A stretch of 64,000 nt of DNA from Eubacteriaceae bacterium (GTDB lineage Bacteria; Bacillota; Clostridia; Lachnospirales; Lachnospiraceae): the NCBI GenBank assembly GCA_910574915.1, contig CAJTCR010000001.1, positions 1 through 64,000 of the forward strand, given 5' to 3'. A program made the position numbers and the translations under genes. Below, piece by piece: positions 18,394 through 26,693 of the stretch. The first letter of the stretch is position 1. Each line of letters starts with the position of its first letter. The notes under the pieces are model-generated. The model saw only the letters and a list, made by a program, of their open reading frames with translations, searched no databases and was not told the origin of the DNA.

Positions 18394-20567
18394 CAGGCCT
18401 GGCGCGTCCTTCTCAGACAAGTTTGGTACGCTTTATCCAGATATTCTATGTGGTTGCTGACGTTTTGGCAGTACCGCAGGCAAAGCTTTGCATACAATAT
18501 TTCAGCGCCCTCAAGACGCTTCATTACATTTCCAAGCAGCCTGTTTCTGACGCTGCGCTCTGCATTGTTGACTGGCTTTTGCTCTGCGTACGCAGTCAGC
18601 GCGTCGACAAGATGCGGGCAGTTTTCCGCATTCGGATTTAAGTAGTTGTAGACAAGGTCTAAAATAATCTGGTGCAGCGATACCTTGCCGGAACCATCCT
18701 CATACTCTACAAACCCTCTGTGAATCAGTGTTTCCAAAGCGGCTGCATTTCCGTTTACCGGACAAAGCTCCAAAAATTTATGCTTTAAAATCCGCACATA
18801 CCCAAGCAGCGACAGGCTCCTGATTAACTCGCGCTCGACCTCGGAAAATACGGATAGATCAAACAGCAAGAGCAGATGTTCATTGATGCTGGCAGCGCGC
18901 AGCTTCTGGTCTTTGCGGTGCATGACCTTGATTTCTGTCATACTTAAAATGCCTTCTTTTTTCATCATCCGCTGCAACAGGCTTGCTGCCGGCTCTCCGC
19001 TGATCCGCAGATATTTTGCGGTCAGCTCCACCGTCATCGTATGCCGGTCTACCAGCTCGATCAAATGCTCTACCTGCTCGGTTTCCTCCTGCCCGCACAC
19101 CTTGTCGTAATAATTCCAAAAAAGCTGCAGCAGCTCTTCCATACGGGTAATTCTGCCGACCTCTTTTTGCACATAATTATAATCCCGAAAGTCTCTCCTC
19201 GTCGTAACAAGAAACCTGCACGGGCAGGCAAACAGCGCTTCCAGGCAGTCGTCCGCTTCCACGTCAAAATTGTCCAAAATCACAAGGTCATCCGGCGATG
19301 TCACATCCTTTAGCAGCTTTAGCTTTCTTTTAAAATAGTCCCCGTCAGGCTCTCCCTCGTTTTGTTCCATCTGATGAATCCGAAGGTCGTCGCCGCAGAC
19401 CGTCTTTTCAATCGAATCGGTAAATGGTACAAATACAATCTTTTTGTACCTGCTTTCATTTTCATATGCATATCGTTTTGCCAGTTCCGTTTTTCCGATT
19501 CCGCCGATGCCTGATAAAAACAATACCTGCTGCCCGCCCGCAAAGATACTGCCGATCTGTTCGATCTCCAGGGAACGCCCCGCAAAGCACGCGCACCGAT
19601 AGCTGAAATTGTGGTACAAAAACGGCTGGTTTAAGTCGGACAGCCGAATCAGCAGCTTTAGCTGTTCTTGCAGCTCGTCGATCGTACGGTAGCGATATGT
19701 CACGGACGCCGCAATCGAACGGTGCAAAAACTCGCTCAGCTTTTGAAAAAGCTCCGGCTGATAACGCTTGTCGTGGTAATGCATATTTGTAAAATCATAC
19801 GTCGTGCCTACAGAACCGTCCAGGGCGTCAGGCGTCCTTCCAAACAGCTTGTAAAACACAACCGCACCGATCGAATACACATCCGCGGCTTCACAGATTT
19901 TTTTCTTATTGCCGCCCACAAGCTCCGGTGCCGCGTAGCCGTCCGAAAACGAAATCCGCTCGTCCGCGGCGTCTTTGATTTCATCTTTTTCTAAAAGCGA
20001 ATCAAAGTCAAACAGTACAAGATGTTCCTTTGTCTCTGGTATAATCAGCATATTTTCGGGCTTGATATCCAGATGCAGCAGGCCATGCGCATGATATTTT
20101 TTGATAATCCTTGCCAATGCCGCAATCCGTGTAAACACAGACTTTAAATCCTCATCCAGATCCGCCCGGTAATCTGTCCCTTCCACACATGCGGTCACTA
20201 CATACAGCGTATCGCGGTATTCATACAGATTCGCCGCATCTACGGTAGAATTGACAAGCCCAAGCATTCCCTTTACTGCCGCATGGTTTTCATACGCCCT
20301 GTGAAACTTCTCCTTTGCTCTTGCAAACAGGCATTGATAAGCATCAGGAACGCACAGCTTGCCGTCCTGCTGTCTTTGGATCCCCATATGGTAAGGGCAG
20401 CATTCCTTAATCCTTACGAAATGCCGGCAGCCTACAAGGTCTTTATAATAAGCGCTGTAAACAATGCAGGACGCACCCCGCCCCACTTCCTCCAAGACCG
20501 TATATCTGCTTTTTTCATCAAACGCCAGCAAGGTTCCGCTGGCAATCGGTTTTCTGTCATCTAACAT
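18393..20567 (-). CDS. Ser/Thr protein kinase fused to a STAND (NB-ARC-like) NTPase
   Basis: About 724 residues. The N-terminal eukaryotic-type kinase (about 20-300) has a Gly-rich loop VGRGASCIVYSAYY, a catalytic loop LHLDIKPENMLI (near 164), DFD in place of DFG (near 187) and YAAPEL (near 210). An NTPase follows: P-loop LSGIGGIGKTELAKRYA near 357, Walker B LVILDNFD and the TTR motif FLVTTRRDF, then a winged-helix-like segment. This is the layout of STAND signalling switches used in stress and biotic-conflict pathways. The start ATG at 20567 has AGGAG seven bases upstream, giving a shorter protein than the longest open frame. First gene of the operon, divergent from the 400-aa regulator. Confidence 0.85.
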   Translation of the reverse strand: MLDDRKPIASGTLLAFDEKSRYTVLEEVGRGASCIVYSAYYKDLVGCRHFVRIKECCPYHMGIQRQQDGKLCVPDAYQCLFARAKEKFHRAYENHAAVKGMLGLVNSTVDAANLYEYRDTLYVVTACVEGTDYRADLDEDLKSVFTRIAALARIIKKYHAHGLLHLDIKPENMLIIPETKEHLVLFDFDSLLEKDEIKDAADERISFSDGYAAPELVGGNKKKICEAADVYSIGAVVFYKLFGRTPDALDGSVGTTYDFTNMHYHDKRYQPELFQKLSEFLHRSIAASVTYRYRTIDELQEQLKLLIRLSDLNQPFLYHNFSYRCACFAGRSLEIEQIGSIFAGGQQVLFLSGIGGIGKTELAKRYAYENESRYKKIVFVPFTDSIEKTVCGDDLRIHQMEQNEGEPDGDYFKRKLKLLKDVTSPDDLVILDNFDVEADDCLEALFACPCRFLVTTRRDFRDYNYVQKEVGRITRMEELLQLFWNYYDKVCGQEETEQVEHLIELVDRHTMTVELTAKYLRISGEPAASLLQRMMKKEGILSMTEIKVMHRKDQKLRAASINEHLLLLFDLSVFSEVERELIRSLSLLGYVRILKHKFLELCPVNGNAAALETLIHRGFVEYEDGSGKVSLHQIILDLVYNYLNPNAENCPHLVDALTAYAEQKPVNNAERSVRNRLLGNVMKRLEGAEILYAKLCLRYCQNVSNHIEYLDKAYQTCLRRTRQA

Positions 20568-20622
20568 CTGAAACTCCTGTTTTTCGCTTTCTTTTCTAAA
20601 AAATGTCGACCTTTCCCGCTTT

Positions 20623-20651
20623 TTGTTGTAAAATAATTTATTATGTACATT
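20623..20651 (+). promoter_or_regulatory. Possible promoter in the divergent 110-base intergenic region
   Basis: TTGTTG (20623-20628), 17 bases, TACATT (20646-20651), followed by an AAGGAGG site in front of the ATG at 20678. The region 20568-20677 separates the operon and the divergent gene and must carry both promoters; the minus-strand promoter is not clear by eye. Confidence 0.35.
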
Positions 20652-20677
20652 CAGTATCATCTAAGGAGGAAGAATCT

Positions 20678-21880
20678 ATGTCATCGAATGACAGCATCTG
20701 GTGCATCCAGGCAGACGACGATGCCCCAGCCCATGTTTTGGAATACTTAAACAACCCTTCCAATTTCTGCACATTTTCGCAGGGACTGACGGAGCTTATT
20801 GTAAAATACGGCTACCATGAGCCTCCTCTTGACCTCGATGCCAAAACCAGCTTTGTCTTGTCCAAGCTGTCCTTAACAGGTGCTTCTGTCAGCAGGAGTA
20901 CGGTAAAAGACTGGTTCAGCGACAAACACCGGCCTGCCTTTGCGTCCAACAGCCGGACACTGATGTTCCGCCTTTGTTTTGCATTGTCTGCCTCCTGTTC
21001 GGATGTGATATGGTTTTTTCATCGTGTGTATTTTGACCGCTGCTTTAACTGCCACACAATCGAAGAAGCCGTTTATTACTATTGCTTTTCAAACGGGCTT
21101 GCCTATCCCCATGCGGAAAGCCTGCTGGAACAAATTGACAGCTATCCGGCTGTGCCGGTCTGCCACACAGCCTCCCATGTATATACAACCGATATCCGAA
21201 ACCGTCTGGACGAATGCACAAACGATCAGCAGCTTTTGGATTTCTTTCAGGAAAACAAGTCTATTTTTACCGAATGGAACAAAAGCGCACTGCGTTACAT
21301 CAAACAATACGTAACGGACATCCAGGGCAGGCAAAAAGACAAGGAAGTGATCAAAGCCTGGCGTGCGGGAAAAACAATCCTGCCAGCCGAATGCAGGGAT
21401 TGCAGCCTGATTATCCAGGAATACCTGTTCTGCCGCAGCGGAGACCGGCTTGACTATATTCGCGGCAGAAACATCACTTCCATTGATTTTATGTTAGACC
21501 GCATGATCCTGATCTATTCCGGCCTGCATAAAGCTACGAGCATTCCTGCGATTGTAAAGACCAATTTTCCAAGCAAACGGACGTTTTCGGATATTTTAAA
21601 CAACTCCGAAACACTGACCTCCTATGACTCCATCCGCAAATGCCTGATCCTGCTGAAATTTTACCATTTCTGGGTGAACCTTTTACTCAATCCTGCATCG
21701 GCGGATTACTCTTTGTTTGACGTATTCCAGGAGGAAACAAACGCACTCCTTACCTCCTGCGGCTATGACGAACTGTATTCCGGCAATCCGTATGACTGGC
21801 TGTTCCTGTGGGCATCCACGACTGAGCACCCTTTAAACGCCCTGCGCGGCGTGCTCAGCACGCTGGAAGAATCCGCATAA
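20678..21880 (+). CDS. Putative HTH-type regulator, divergent from the kinase-STAND operon
   Basis: A 400-residue soluble protein of no family I can name. Residues about 55-130 (LSLTGASVSRSTVKDWFSDK, then RLCFAL, VYFDRCFNCHTIEEAVYYYC) resemble helical HTH-type domains of Clostridial regulators in which a DNA-recognition helix is followed by a helical bundle. The rest is helical with several Cys. The ATG at 20678 is ideal after AAGGAGG; the open frame extends 25 codons further upstream but without a site. Its divergent position suggests it controls or belongs to the operon starting at 20567. Confidence 0.65.
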   Translation: MSSNDSIWCIQADDDAPAHVLEYLNNPSNFCTFSQGLTELIVKYGYHEPPLDLDAKTSFVLSKLSLTGASVSRSTVKDWFSDKHRPAFASNSRTLMFRLCFALSASCSDVIWFFHRVYFDRCFNCHTIEEAVYYYCFSNGLAYPHAESLLEQIDSYPAVPVCHTASHVYTTDIRNRLDECTNDQQLLDFFQENKSIFTEWNKSALRYIKQYVTDIQGRQKDKEVIKAWRAGKTILPAECRDCSLIIQEYLFCRSGDRLDYIRGRNITSIDFMLDRMILIYSGLHKATSIPAIVKTNFPSKRTFSDILNNSETLTSYDSIRKCLILLKFYHFWVNLLLNPASADYSLFDVFQEETNALLTSCGYDELYSGNPYDWLFLWASTTEHPLNALRGVLSTLEESA

Positions 21881-21956
21881 AAGCCGCATAAAAGCATTGT
21901 AGCAGATCTCCCGATTGGATTTGTAATTTTCATTTTTTCAAAAAGGCACAGTAAGC

Positions 21957-21996
21957 AAAAAGCATTTGGATACACAAACTCCAAATGCTTTTTCTT
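21957..21996. terminator. Bidirectional terminator
   Basis: Perfect stem AGCATTTGGA (21961-21970) with TCCAAATGCT (21980-21989), flanked by AAAA on the left and TTTTCTTTT on the right. It serves the plus-strand regulator and the minus-strand AAA gene that ends at 21997. Confidence 0.85.
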
Positions 21997-23703
21997 TTAA
22001 TCCAGCGCCATCTGATCTGCCAGCTTCACCCTGCACTGCTTTTTATAGCACGCAATCCCATACTTAAGAATTGTCCGCATCCCGTCGTCGATCAACTGCT
22101 GCGCATACTCCATTTGTTCGATTTGTTGCAGCGCCTGTTCACACCCTTTTTCCAAATCGCCGCCGTCCGGGTATTTTACTTCGATTACAATCCCTATCTC
22201 TTCTTCCTCTAGCTCTACCAATATATCGCTGTACCCGCTCCCGGACTCCTGGTTTGAGCGCACCGCCCATGCCTCTTTGTACGCCAACAGCCCCATCAGG
22301 ATGCCGTGGTAGTAGTTTTCCTTCATCGGCTTTTTCACAAACGTATCCCGGATGCTGACGGCTTTTTTTAAATACTGGCATAGCTGCTCCTGCACGCCCT
22401 GCGCGTCCCCGTTTTGCAGCGCCTGACAAAACTGCTCCACTGCCGTGCCGTCCTGTTTTACCGTCTCGTTAAAATATTCCATAATCTGCTCCGTAAAGAT
22501 CTTGCGGATCTCCATATTCGGGATCACCAGGGAATACAGATCCCCGTCCGGCTTCCCCCGCAGCGTCAGGTACCCGGTCGTATACAGCACGCTCCAGATA
22601 TGCTCCACCGAGCGGTACAAGTCCCGGTAAGTCAAGTCGTTTCGCACCTTCTTTGTAACCGCTTCCCCCGCCACCAGCCGCTCCAGCTCCTGCTTGGTCG
22701 TCCCCTTGCCCGCATATTGAATAAAATGGCGGATAATATCATTGCCGCTCGTATTCGACCAATAATCCTGCGGTGGCGCCTGCGGGTCTGCGCGCAGCAG
22801 GTCGCAGTAATTGAGCACGTCCCACGGGCAGTAGATATGCGCATTCCCAAACTGGTAGCCGTCATACCAGTCCTTTACGTCCCCATAAGCGCCCGACAGC
22901 CCGTAATACGCCAAAAGCTCCTTTACTTGCGCATCGGTAAAGCCAAAATACTCGTCAAAGCGCACGTCTGCAATCGACAGCACCTTTAAATTGTTTAGCC
23001 CCGTAAAAATGCTTTCCTTCGCCACCCGCAGGCACCCGGTCAGCACGGCAAACTGCAAGCTGTAGTTTGTCTTTAGCCACTGGCCGAACATATTTTGAAC
23101 CAGTACAACCATCTGGTCATAATAGCCGTTTGCAAACGCTTTTGCCAGGGGGACGTCGTATTCGTCAATTAAGAGCACTACTTTTTGGCGGTAATGCTTT
23201 TGCAGCAGTTCCGAAAGCACACGCAGGCTGTTACAAACCTCCTGCTCCTTCATCCGGCTGTCCAAAAGCAACTCAAACGTCTTTTTCTCGCTCTTTTCCA
23301 GCTCCCTGCTTTCTAACAGGTATATATGCTTTCTCGCTGCTTCATTAACCAGCCCAGCCGCCATTTTACACGCCGTTTCAAAACTTGTAGCATTGATCCC
23401 CTTTAGCGAAACAGAAATAACCGGAAATTTCCCCATATATTGTTCACAAAGCTCCGTCTCTTTTGTGATTTCCAGACCGTCAAAAATATGCGGGTCTGTG
23501 CCGATTTCAAAAAAGCACCGGAGCATACTCATATTCAGCGACTTTCCAAAGCGTCTTGGCCTTGTAAACAGGTTCACTTTTCCCCAGTTTTTCAGCAGCT
23601 CTTTGATCAGCCCGGTCTTGTCGACATAATAAAAGCCTTCCTGACTCATTTCAGCAAAATTCTCAACCCCAATCGGGATCATCTTTTTTCTCGTTTGCTC
23701 CAT
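21997..23703 (-). CDS. AAA-like ATPase with PD-(D/E)XK nuclease domain, tandem copy 1
   Basis: A 568-residue protein of the AAA-like/DUF1703 type common in gut anaerobes. N-terminal ATPase domain: KMIPIGVENFAEM, P-loop RPRRFGKSL near residue 49 and Walker B VVLLIDEYDVPLAKAF. C-terminal PD-(D/E)XK-like nuclease fold: GYSDILVELEEEE then IVIEVKY near 495-505. The biological role of the family is not established. ATG at 23703 follows AGGAGGGC. A second copy lies directly upstream; the two are nearly identical from about residue 165 to the end but differ in a block at about 110-160 and at both termini. Confidence 0.85.
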   Translation of the reverse strand: MEQTRKKMIPIGVENFAEMSQEGFYYVDKTGLIKELLKNWGKVNLFTRPRRFGKSLNMSMLRCFFEIGTDPHIFDGLEITKETELCEQYMGKFPVISVSLKGINATSFETACKMAAGLVNEAARKHIYLLESRELEKSEKKTFELLLDSRMKEQEVCNSLRVLSELLQKHYRQKVVLLIDEYDVPLAKAFANGYYDQMVVLVQNMFGQWLKTNYSLQFAVLTGCLRVAKESIFTGLNNLKVLSIADVRFDEYFGFTDAQVKELLAYYGLSGAYGDVKDWYDGYQFGNAHIYCPWDVLNYCDLLRADPQAPPQDYWSNTSGNDIIRHFIQYAGKGTTKQELERLVAGEAVTKKVRNDLTYRDLYRSVEHIWSVLYTTGYLTLRGKPDGDLYSLVIPNMEIRKIFTEQIMEYFNETVKQDGTAVEQFCQALQNGDAQGVQEQLCQYLKKAVSIRDTFVKKPMKENYYHGILMGLLAYKEAWAVRSNQESGSGYSDILVELEEEEIGIVIEVKYPDGGDLEKGCEQALQQIEQMEYAQQLIDDGMRTILKYGIACYKKQCRVKLADQMALD

Positions 23704-25388
23704 ATTTCGCCCTCCTATCCGAATTTTCTGCAATACGGCAATCACTCATTCCTGTCTGGATGGAGCATAAGCTTCACCCTGCACTGCTTTTTATAGCACG
23801 CAATCCCATACTTAAGAATTGTCCGCATCCCGTCGTCGATCAACTGCTGCGCATACTCCATTTGTTCGATTTGTTGCAGCGCCTGTTCACACCCTTTTTC
23901 CAAATCGCCGCCGTCCGGGTATTTTACTTCGATTACAATCCCTGTCTCTTCTTCCTCTAGCTCTACCAATATATCGCTGTACCCGCTCCCGGACTCCTGG
24001 TTTGAGCGCACCGCCCATGCCTCTTTGTACGCCAAAAGCCCCATCAGGATGCCGTGGTAGTAGTTTTCCTTCATCGGCTTTTTCACAAACGTATCCCGGA
24101 TGCTGACGGCTTTTTTCAAATACTGGCATAGCTGCTCCTGCACGCCCTGCGCGTCCCCGTTTTGCAGCGCCTGACAAAACTGCTCCACTGCCGTGCCGTC
24201 CTGTTTTACCGTCTCGTTAAAATATTCCATAATCTGCTCCGTAAAGATCTTGCGGATCTCCATATTCGGGATCACCAGGGAATACAGATCCCCGTCCGGC
24301 TTCCCCCGCAGCGTCAGGTACCCGGTCGTATACAGCACGCTCCAGATATGCTCCACCGAACGGTACAAGTCCCGGTAAGTCAAGTCGTTTCGCACCTTCT
24401 TTGTAACCGCTTCCCCCGCCACCAGCCGCTCCAGCTCCTGCTTGGTCGTCCCCTTGCCCGCATATTGAATAAAATGGCGGATAATATCATTGCCGCTCGT
24501 ATTCGACCAATAATCCTGCGGCGGCGCCTGCGGGTCTGCGCGCAGCAGGTCGCAGTAATTAAGCACGTCCCACGGGCAGTAAATATGCGCATTCCCAAAC
24601 TGGTAGCCGTCATACCAGTCCTTTACGTCCCCATAAGCGCCCGACAGCCCGTAATACGCCAAAAGCTCCTTTACTTGCGCATCGGTAAAGCCAAAATACT
24701 CGTCAAAGCGCACGTCTGCAATCGACAGCACCTTTAAATTGTTTAGCCCCGTAAAAATGCTTTCCTTCGCCACCCGCAGGCACCCGGTCAGCACGGCAAA
24801 CTGCAAGCTGTAGTTTGTCTTTAGCCACTGGCCGAACATATTTTGAACCAGTACGACCATCTGGTCATAATAGCCGTTTGCAAACGCTTTTGCCAGGGGG
24901 ACGTCGTATTCGTCGATTAAGAGCACTACTTTTTGGCGGTAATGCTTTTGCAGCAGGTTAGACAGTCCCAACAGGCTTGCGCAAAGCGCCTGTTCCCCCA
25001 TTTCCTTGTCCAGCAGCGTTTCATAAGCCGCTTTTTCCTGTGCCGTCAGCCTTTCGCTTTCCAGTAAATAATGGTGCCGCATCACCTCCCACCTTACAAT
25101 CTCTGCCGCCATTTTACACGCCGTTTCAAAGCTTGTGGCATTGATCCCCTTTAACGAAACAGAAATAACTGGAAATTTCCCCATATATTGTTCACAAAGC
25201 TCCGTCTCTTTTGTGATTTCCAGACCGTCAAAAATATGCGGGTCTGTACCGATTTCAAAAAAGCACTGGAGCATACTCATATTCAGCGACTTTCCAAAGC
25301 GTCTTGGCCTTGTAAACAGGTTCACTTCCGCCCAGTTGGATAGCAGTTCTTTAATTAGCTTGGTTTTATCGATATAATAAAAATTTTC
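22023..25388. repeat. Tandem duplication of about 1.6 kb (period 1748 bases)
   Basis: The segment from 22023 to about 23640 recurs at 23771 to about 25388 with a constant offset of 1748 bases and no indel. Identity is almost complete over the 3' 1.2 kb and over the P-loop region; the block near 23220-23390 (25-ish residues either side of the LLES motif) is clearly diverged. The two genes are tandem copies. Confidence 0.9.
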
Positions 25389-25451
25389 CTTGCGCAGTTT
25401 TTCAAAATTTTCGATTCCAATCGGAATCATTTTCGTGTCAGACTCACCCAT
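23742..25451 (-). CDS. AAA-like ATPase with PD-(D/E)XK nuclease domain, tandem copy 2
   Basis: A 569-residue paralogue of the gene at 21997-23703, with the same P-loop (RPRRFGKSL), IDEYDVPLAKAF and nuclease motif (SDILVELEEE, IVIEVKY). It differs at the N-terminus (MGESDTKMIPIGIENFEKL), in the block with HHYLLESERLTAQEK, and in its last eight residues (LMLHPDRNE). ATG at 25451 follows AGGAG by eight bases. The 38-base gap to copy 1 means the two are probably co-transcribed. Upstream lies the long non-coding tract with two hairpin elements. Confidence 0.85.
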   Translation of the reverse strand: MGESDTKMIPIGIENFEKLRKENFYYIDKTKLIKELLSNWAEVNLFTRPRRFGKSLNMSMLQCFFEIGTDPHIFDGLEITKETELCEQYMGKFPVISVSLKGINATSFETACKMAAEIVRWEVMRHHYLLESERLTAQEKAAYETLLDKEMGEQALCASLLGLSNLLQKHYRQKVVLLIDEYDVPLAKAFANGYYDQMVVLVQNMFGQWLKTNYSLQFAVLTGCLRVAKESIFTGLNNLKVLSIADVRFDEYFGFTDAQVKELLAYYGLSGAYGDVKDWYDGYQFGNAHIYCPWDVLNYCDLLRADPQAPPQDYWSNTSGNDIIRHFIQYAGKGTTKQELERLVAGEAVTKKVRNDLTYRDLYRSVEHIWSVLYTTGYLTLRGKPDGDLYSLVIPNMEIRKIFTEQIMEYFNETVKQDGTAVEQFCQALQNGDAQGVQEQLCQYLKKAVSIRDTFVKKPMKENYYHGILMGLLAYKEAWAVRSNQESGSGYSDILVELEEEETGIVIEVKYPDGGDLEKGCEQALQQIEQMEYAQQLIDDGMRTILKYGIACYKKQCRVKLMLHPDRNE

Positions 25452-25540
25452 AGTATTTTCTCCTTTACTGCTTTTTGCGGATTTGAGTTAACTAGAAATG
25501 TAACTGTTGTGATTAAGTGTGTGTTTTTGGATACGGGGAC

Positions 25541-25771
25541 GCTGGGAAAGGGGATAGGCATACTTTGGCTGCGTCCGTTCCAGAATGGTAAGAATCCCTA
25601 AGCATTCTGCTGGTACGTTTTTGGCTGTGGACGGTCGCGCCACCAAGTTCGCTGCCTGCTGGCAGCTAAAGGTGCCGCTTGGCTGCGCCCCTGGTTTTTC
25701 CGCAGAATGCCAAGGGCTTCTAACCATTCTTCCAAAGCCGCAGCCAAAGTATGCCTATCCCCTCTCCCGGC
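25541..25771 (+). repeat. Long hairpin element, copy A
   Basis: A 231-base imperfect palindrome. The ends pair perfectly over 25 bases (25549-25573 with 25739-25763; arm begins AGGGGATAGGCATACTTTGG), and further pairing continues inwards (CAGAATGGTAAGAA with TTCTAACCATTCT; GCATTCTGC with GCAGAATGC) and outwards (GCTGGG with CCCGGC). The apical part contains GGTCGCGCCACC. It is the inverted homologue of the element at 26043-26286. No protein gene is supported here. Confidence 0.85.
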
Positions 25772-26042
25772 TGGTTTTCGTAAATGCTACAAAAAACTGT
25801 ACACAAATTTCTGCACATTTTTCTGACAGTGTCTTATTTCTTTGTGAAAGCTCCTTTATAATTTATAAGCCGTTTTTTATTTCACACCTGACCGCCTTTT
25901 CCTCCGCCTGCTTTTCCCAAAAGTTAAATAAATAACGGCACACAGCAAGGCATCTCCACAATAAAATTTCTCAAGGAAATAAGATCCCAGCGGAAACACA
26001 CTCCGCTCTACACAGAGGTTTTTTCGTAACACGTGGGAAAAC
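25772..26042. other. Spacer between the two hairpin elements
   Basis: A 271-base AT-rich spacer without a supported gene. Together the inverted copies and this spacer form one long palindromic region of about 745 bases. Confidence 0.5.
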
Positions 26043-26286
26043 CAGCCGGGAGAGGGGCTTGGCACGCCCTGGCGGCGGCTTTGGAGGAATGGTTAGAAGC
26101 GCTTGGCATTCTGCAACAAAAACCAGGGGCGCAGCCAAGCGGCACCGATAGCTTTCGGCAGACAGCCGGAAGCGGACAAGGTGGCGCGACCGGACGCAGC
26201 CGAAAACGTAACAGCAGAATGCCTAGCGCTTCTTACCATTCTGGAACGGACGCCGCCAGGGCGTGCCAAGCCCCTCTCCCAGCGTA
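26043..26286 (-). repeat. Long hairpin element, copy B (inverted relative to A)
   Basis: Homologous to copy A when read on the minus strand, with the same internal blocks (CAGAATGGTAAGAAGCGC, GCATTCTGCTG, GGTCGCGCCACC). Its ends pair perfectly over 30 bases (26048-26077 with 26251-26280; arm begins GGGAGAGGGGCTTGGCACGC). Compared with copy A, seven of 24 arm positions differ, and every change is matched on the opposite arm. Confidence 0.85.
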
Positions 26287-26377
26287 CCCACACAAAAAAC
26301 CTCCCTACTCCTATTAAAGCTATTTTCACATATTTTATACCCGAAAGCAAGAAATAAACAAAAAGCAACTCTTTTCA

Positions 26378-26405
26378 TTGACAAAACCCCTCCCACCCGT
26401 ATAAT
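26378..26405 (+). promoter_or_regulatory. Consensus sigma-A promoter with no intact gene behind it
   Basis: TTGACA (26378-26383), 16-base spacer, TATAAT (26400-26405). It points into a stretch that holds only a broken reading frame and ends at the terminator at 26646-26689, so it would give an RNA of about 280 bases. Confidence 0.7.
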
Positions 26406-26408
26406 TAA

Positions 26409-26650
26409 ACTGTAAGCATTTTAGCCTTAAACAGCAGGAAAACACTTTACGACGAGATCTGCTGTGCCCTGAAACAGCAGGAAAACACAAAAGCAAAATA
26501 TCGCTGCATCTGCCGCGGATTGGTACGGTACCAGGAAAAATTTCCTTTCTATTTTAAAATGGTATTGGACCGTCTCAATATTGACTTCGAGGGAAATACT
26601 GTTCTGCCGGAAGAAAGGGAAACCTATCGGATCGATAAAGAAATAAGCCG
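26409..26650 (+). pseudogene. Remnant of a TetR-like regulator (C-terminal part)
   Basis: An open frame without a usable ATG runs from 26409. Its product reads like a helical protein: LYDEICCALKQQ, then AKYRCICRGLVRYQEKFPFY and FKMVLDRLNIDFEGN, a pattern common in the ligand-binding helices of TetR regulators. The HTH part is missing and the frame runs without a stop into the gltD terminator, so it is a fragment. A 15-base direct repeat, ACAGCAGGAAAACAC, occurs at 26431-26445 and 26474-26488. Confidence 0.35.
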
Positions 26651-26689
26651 GCAGGGCTGTGAAAACTCACAGCCCGCCGGCTATTTTTT
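26646..26689. terminator. Terminator of gltBD, also usable on the plus strand
   Basis: Strong stem of 26646-26662 (AGCCGGCAGGGCTGTGA) with 26667-26682, one bulge, loop AAAC. TTTTTT follows on the plus strand and TTATTT on the minus strand. It lies five bases beyond the gltD stop codon. Confidence 0.9.
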
Positions 26690-26693
26690 CTGG

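Noticed and set aside
22414-24737. Plus-strand open frames of 191 codons opposite both AAA copies
   Set aside because: They occur twice only because the gene is duplicated; they follow the codon pattern of the minus-strand genes.
25488-26368. Short open frames on both strands inside the long hairpin elements
   Set aside because: They arise from palindromic sequence, have no start sites and give similar proteins from both arms.
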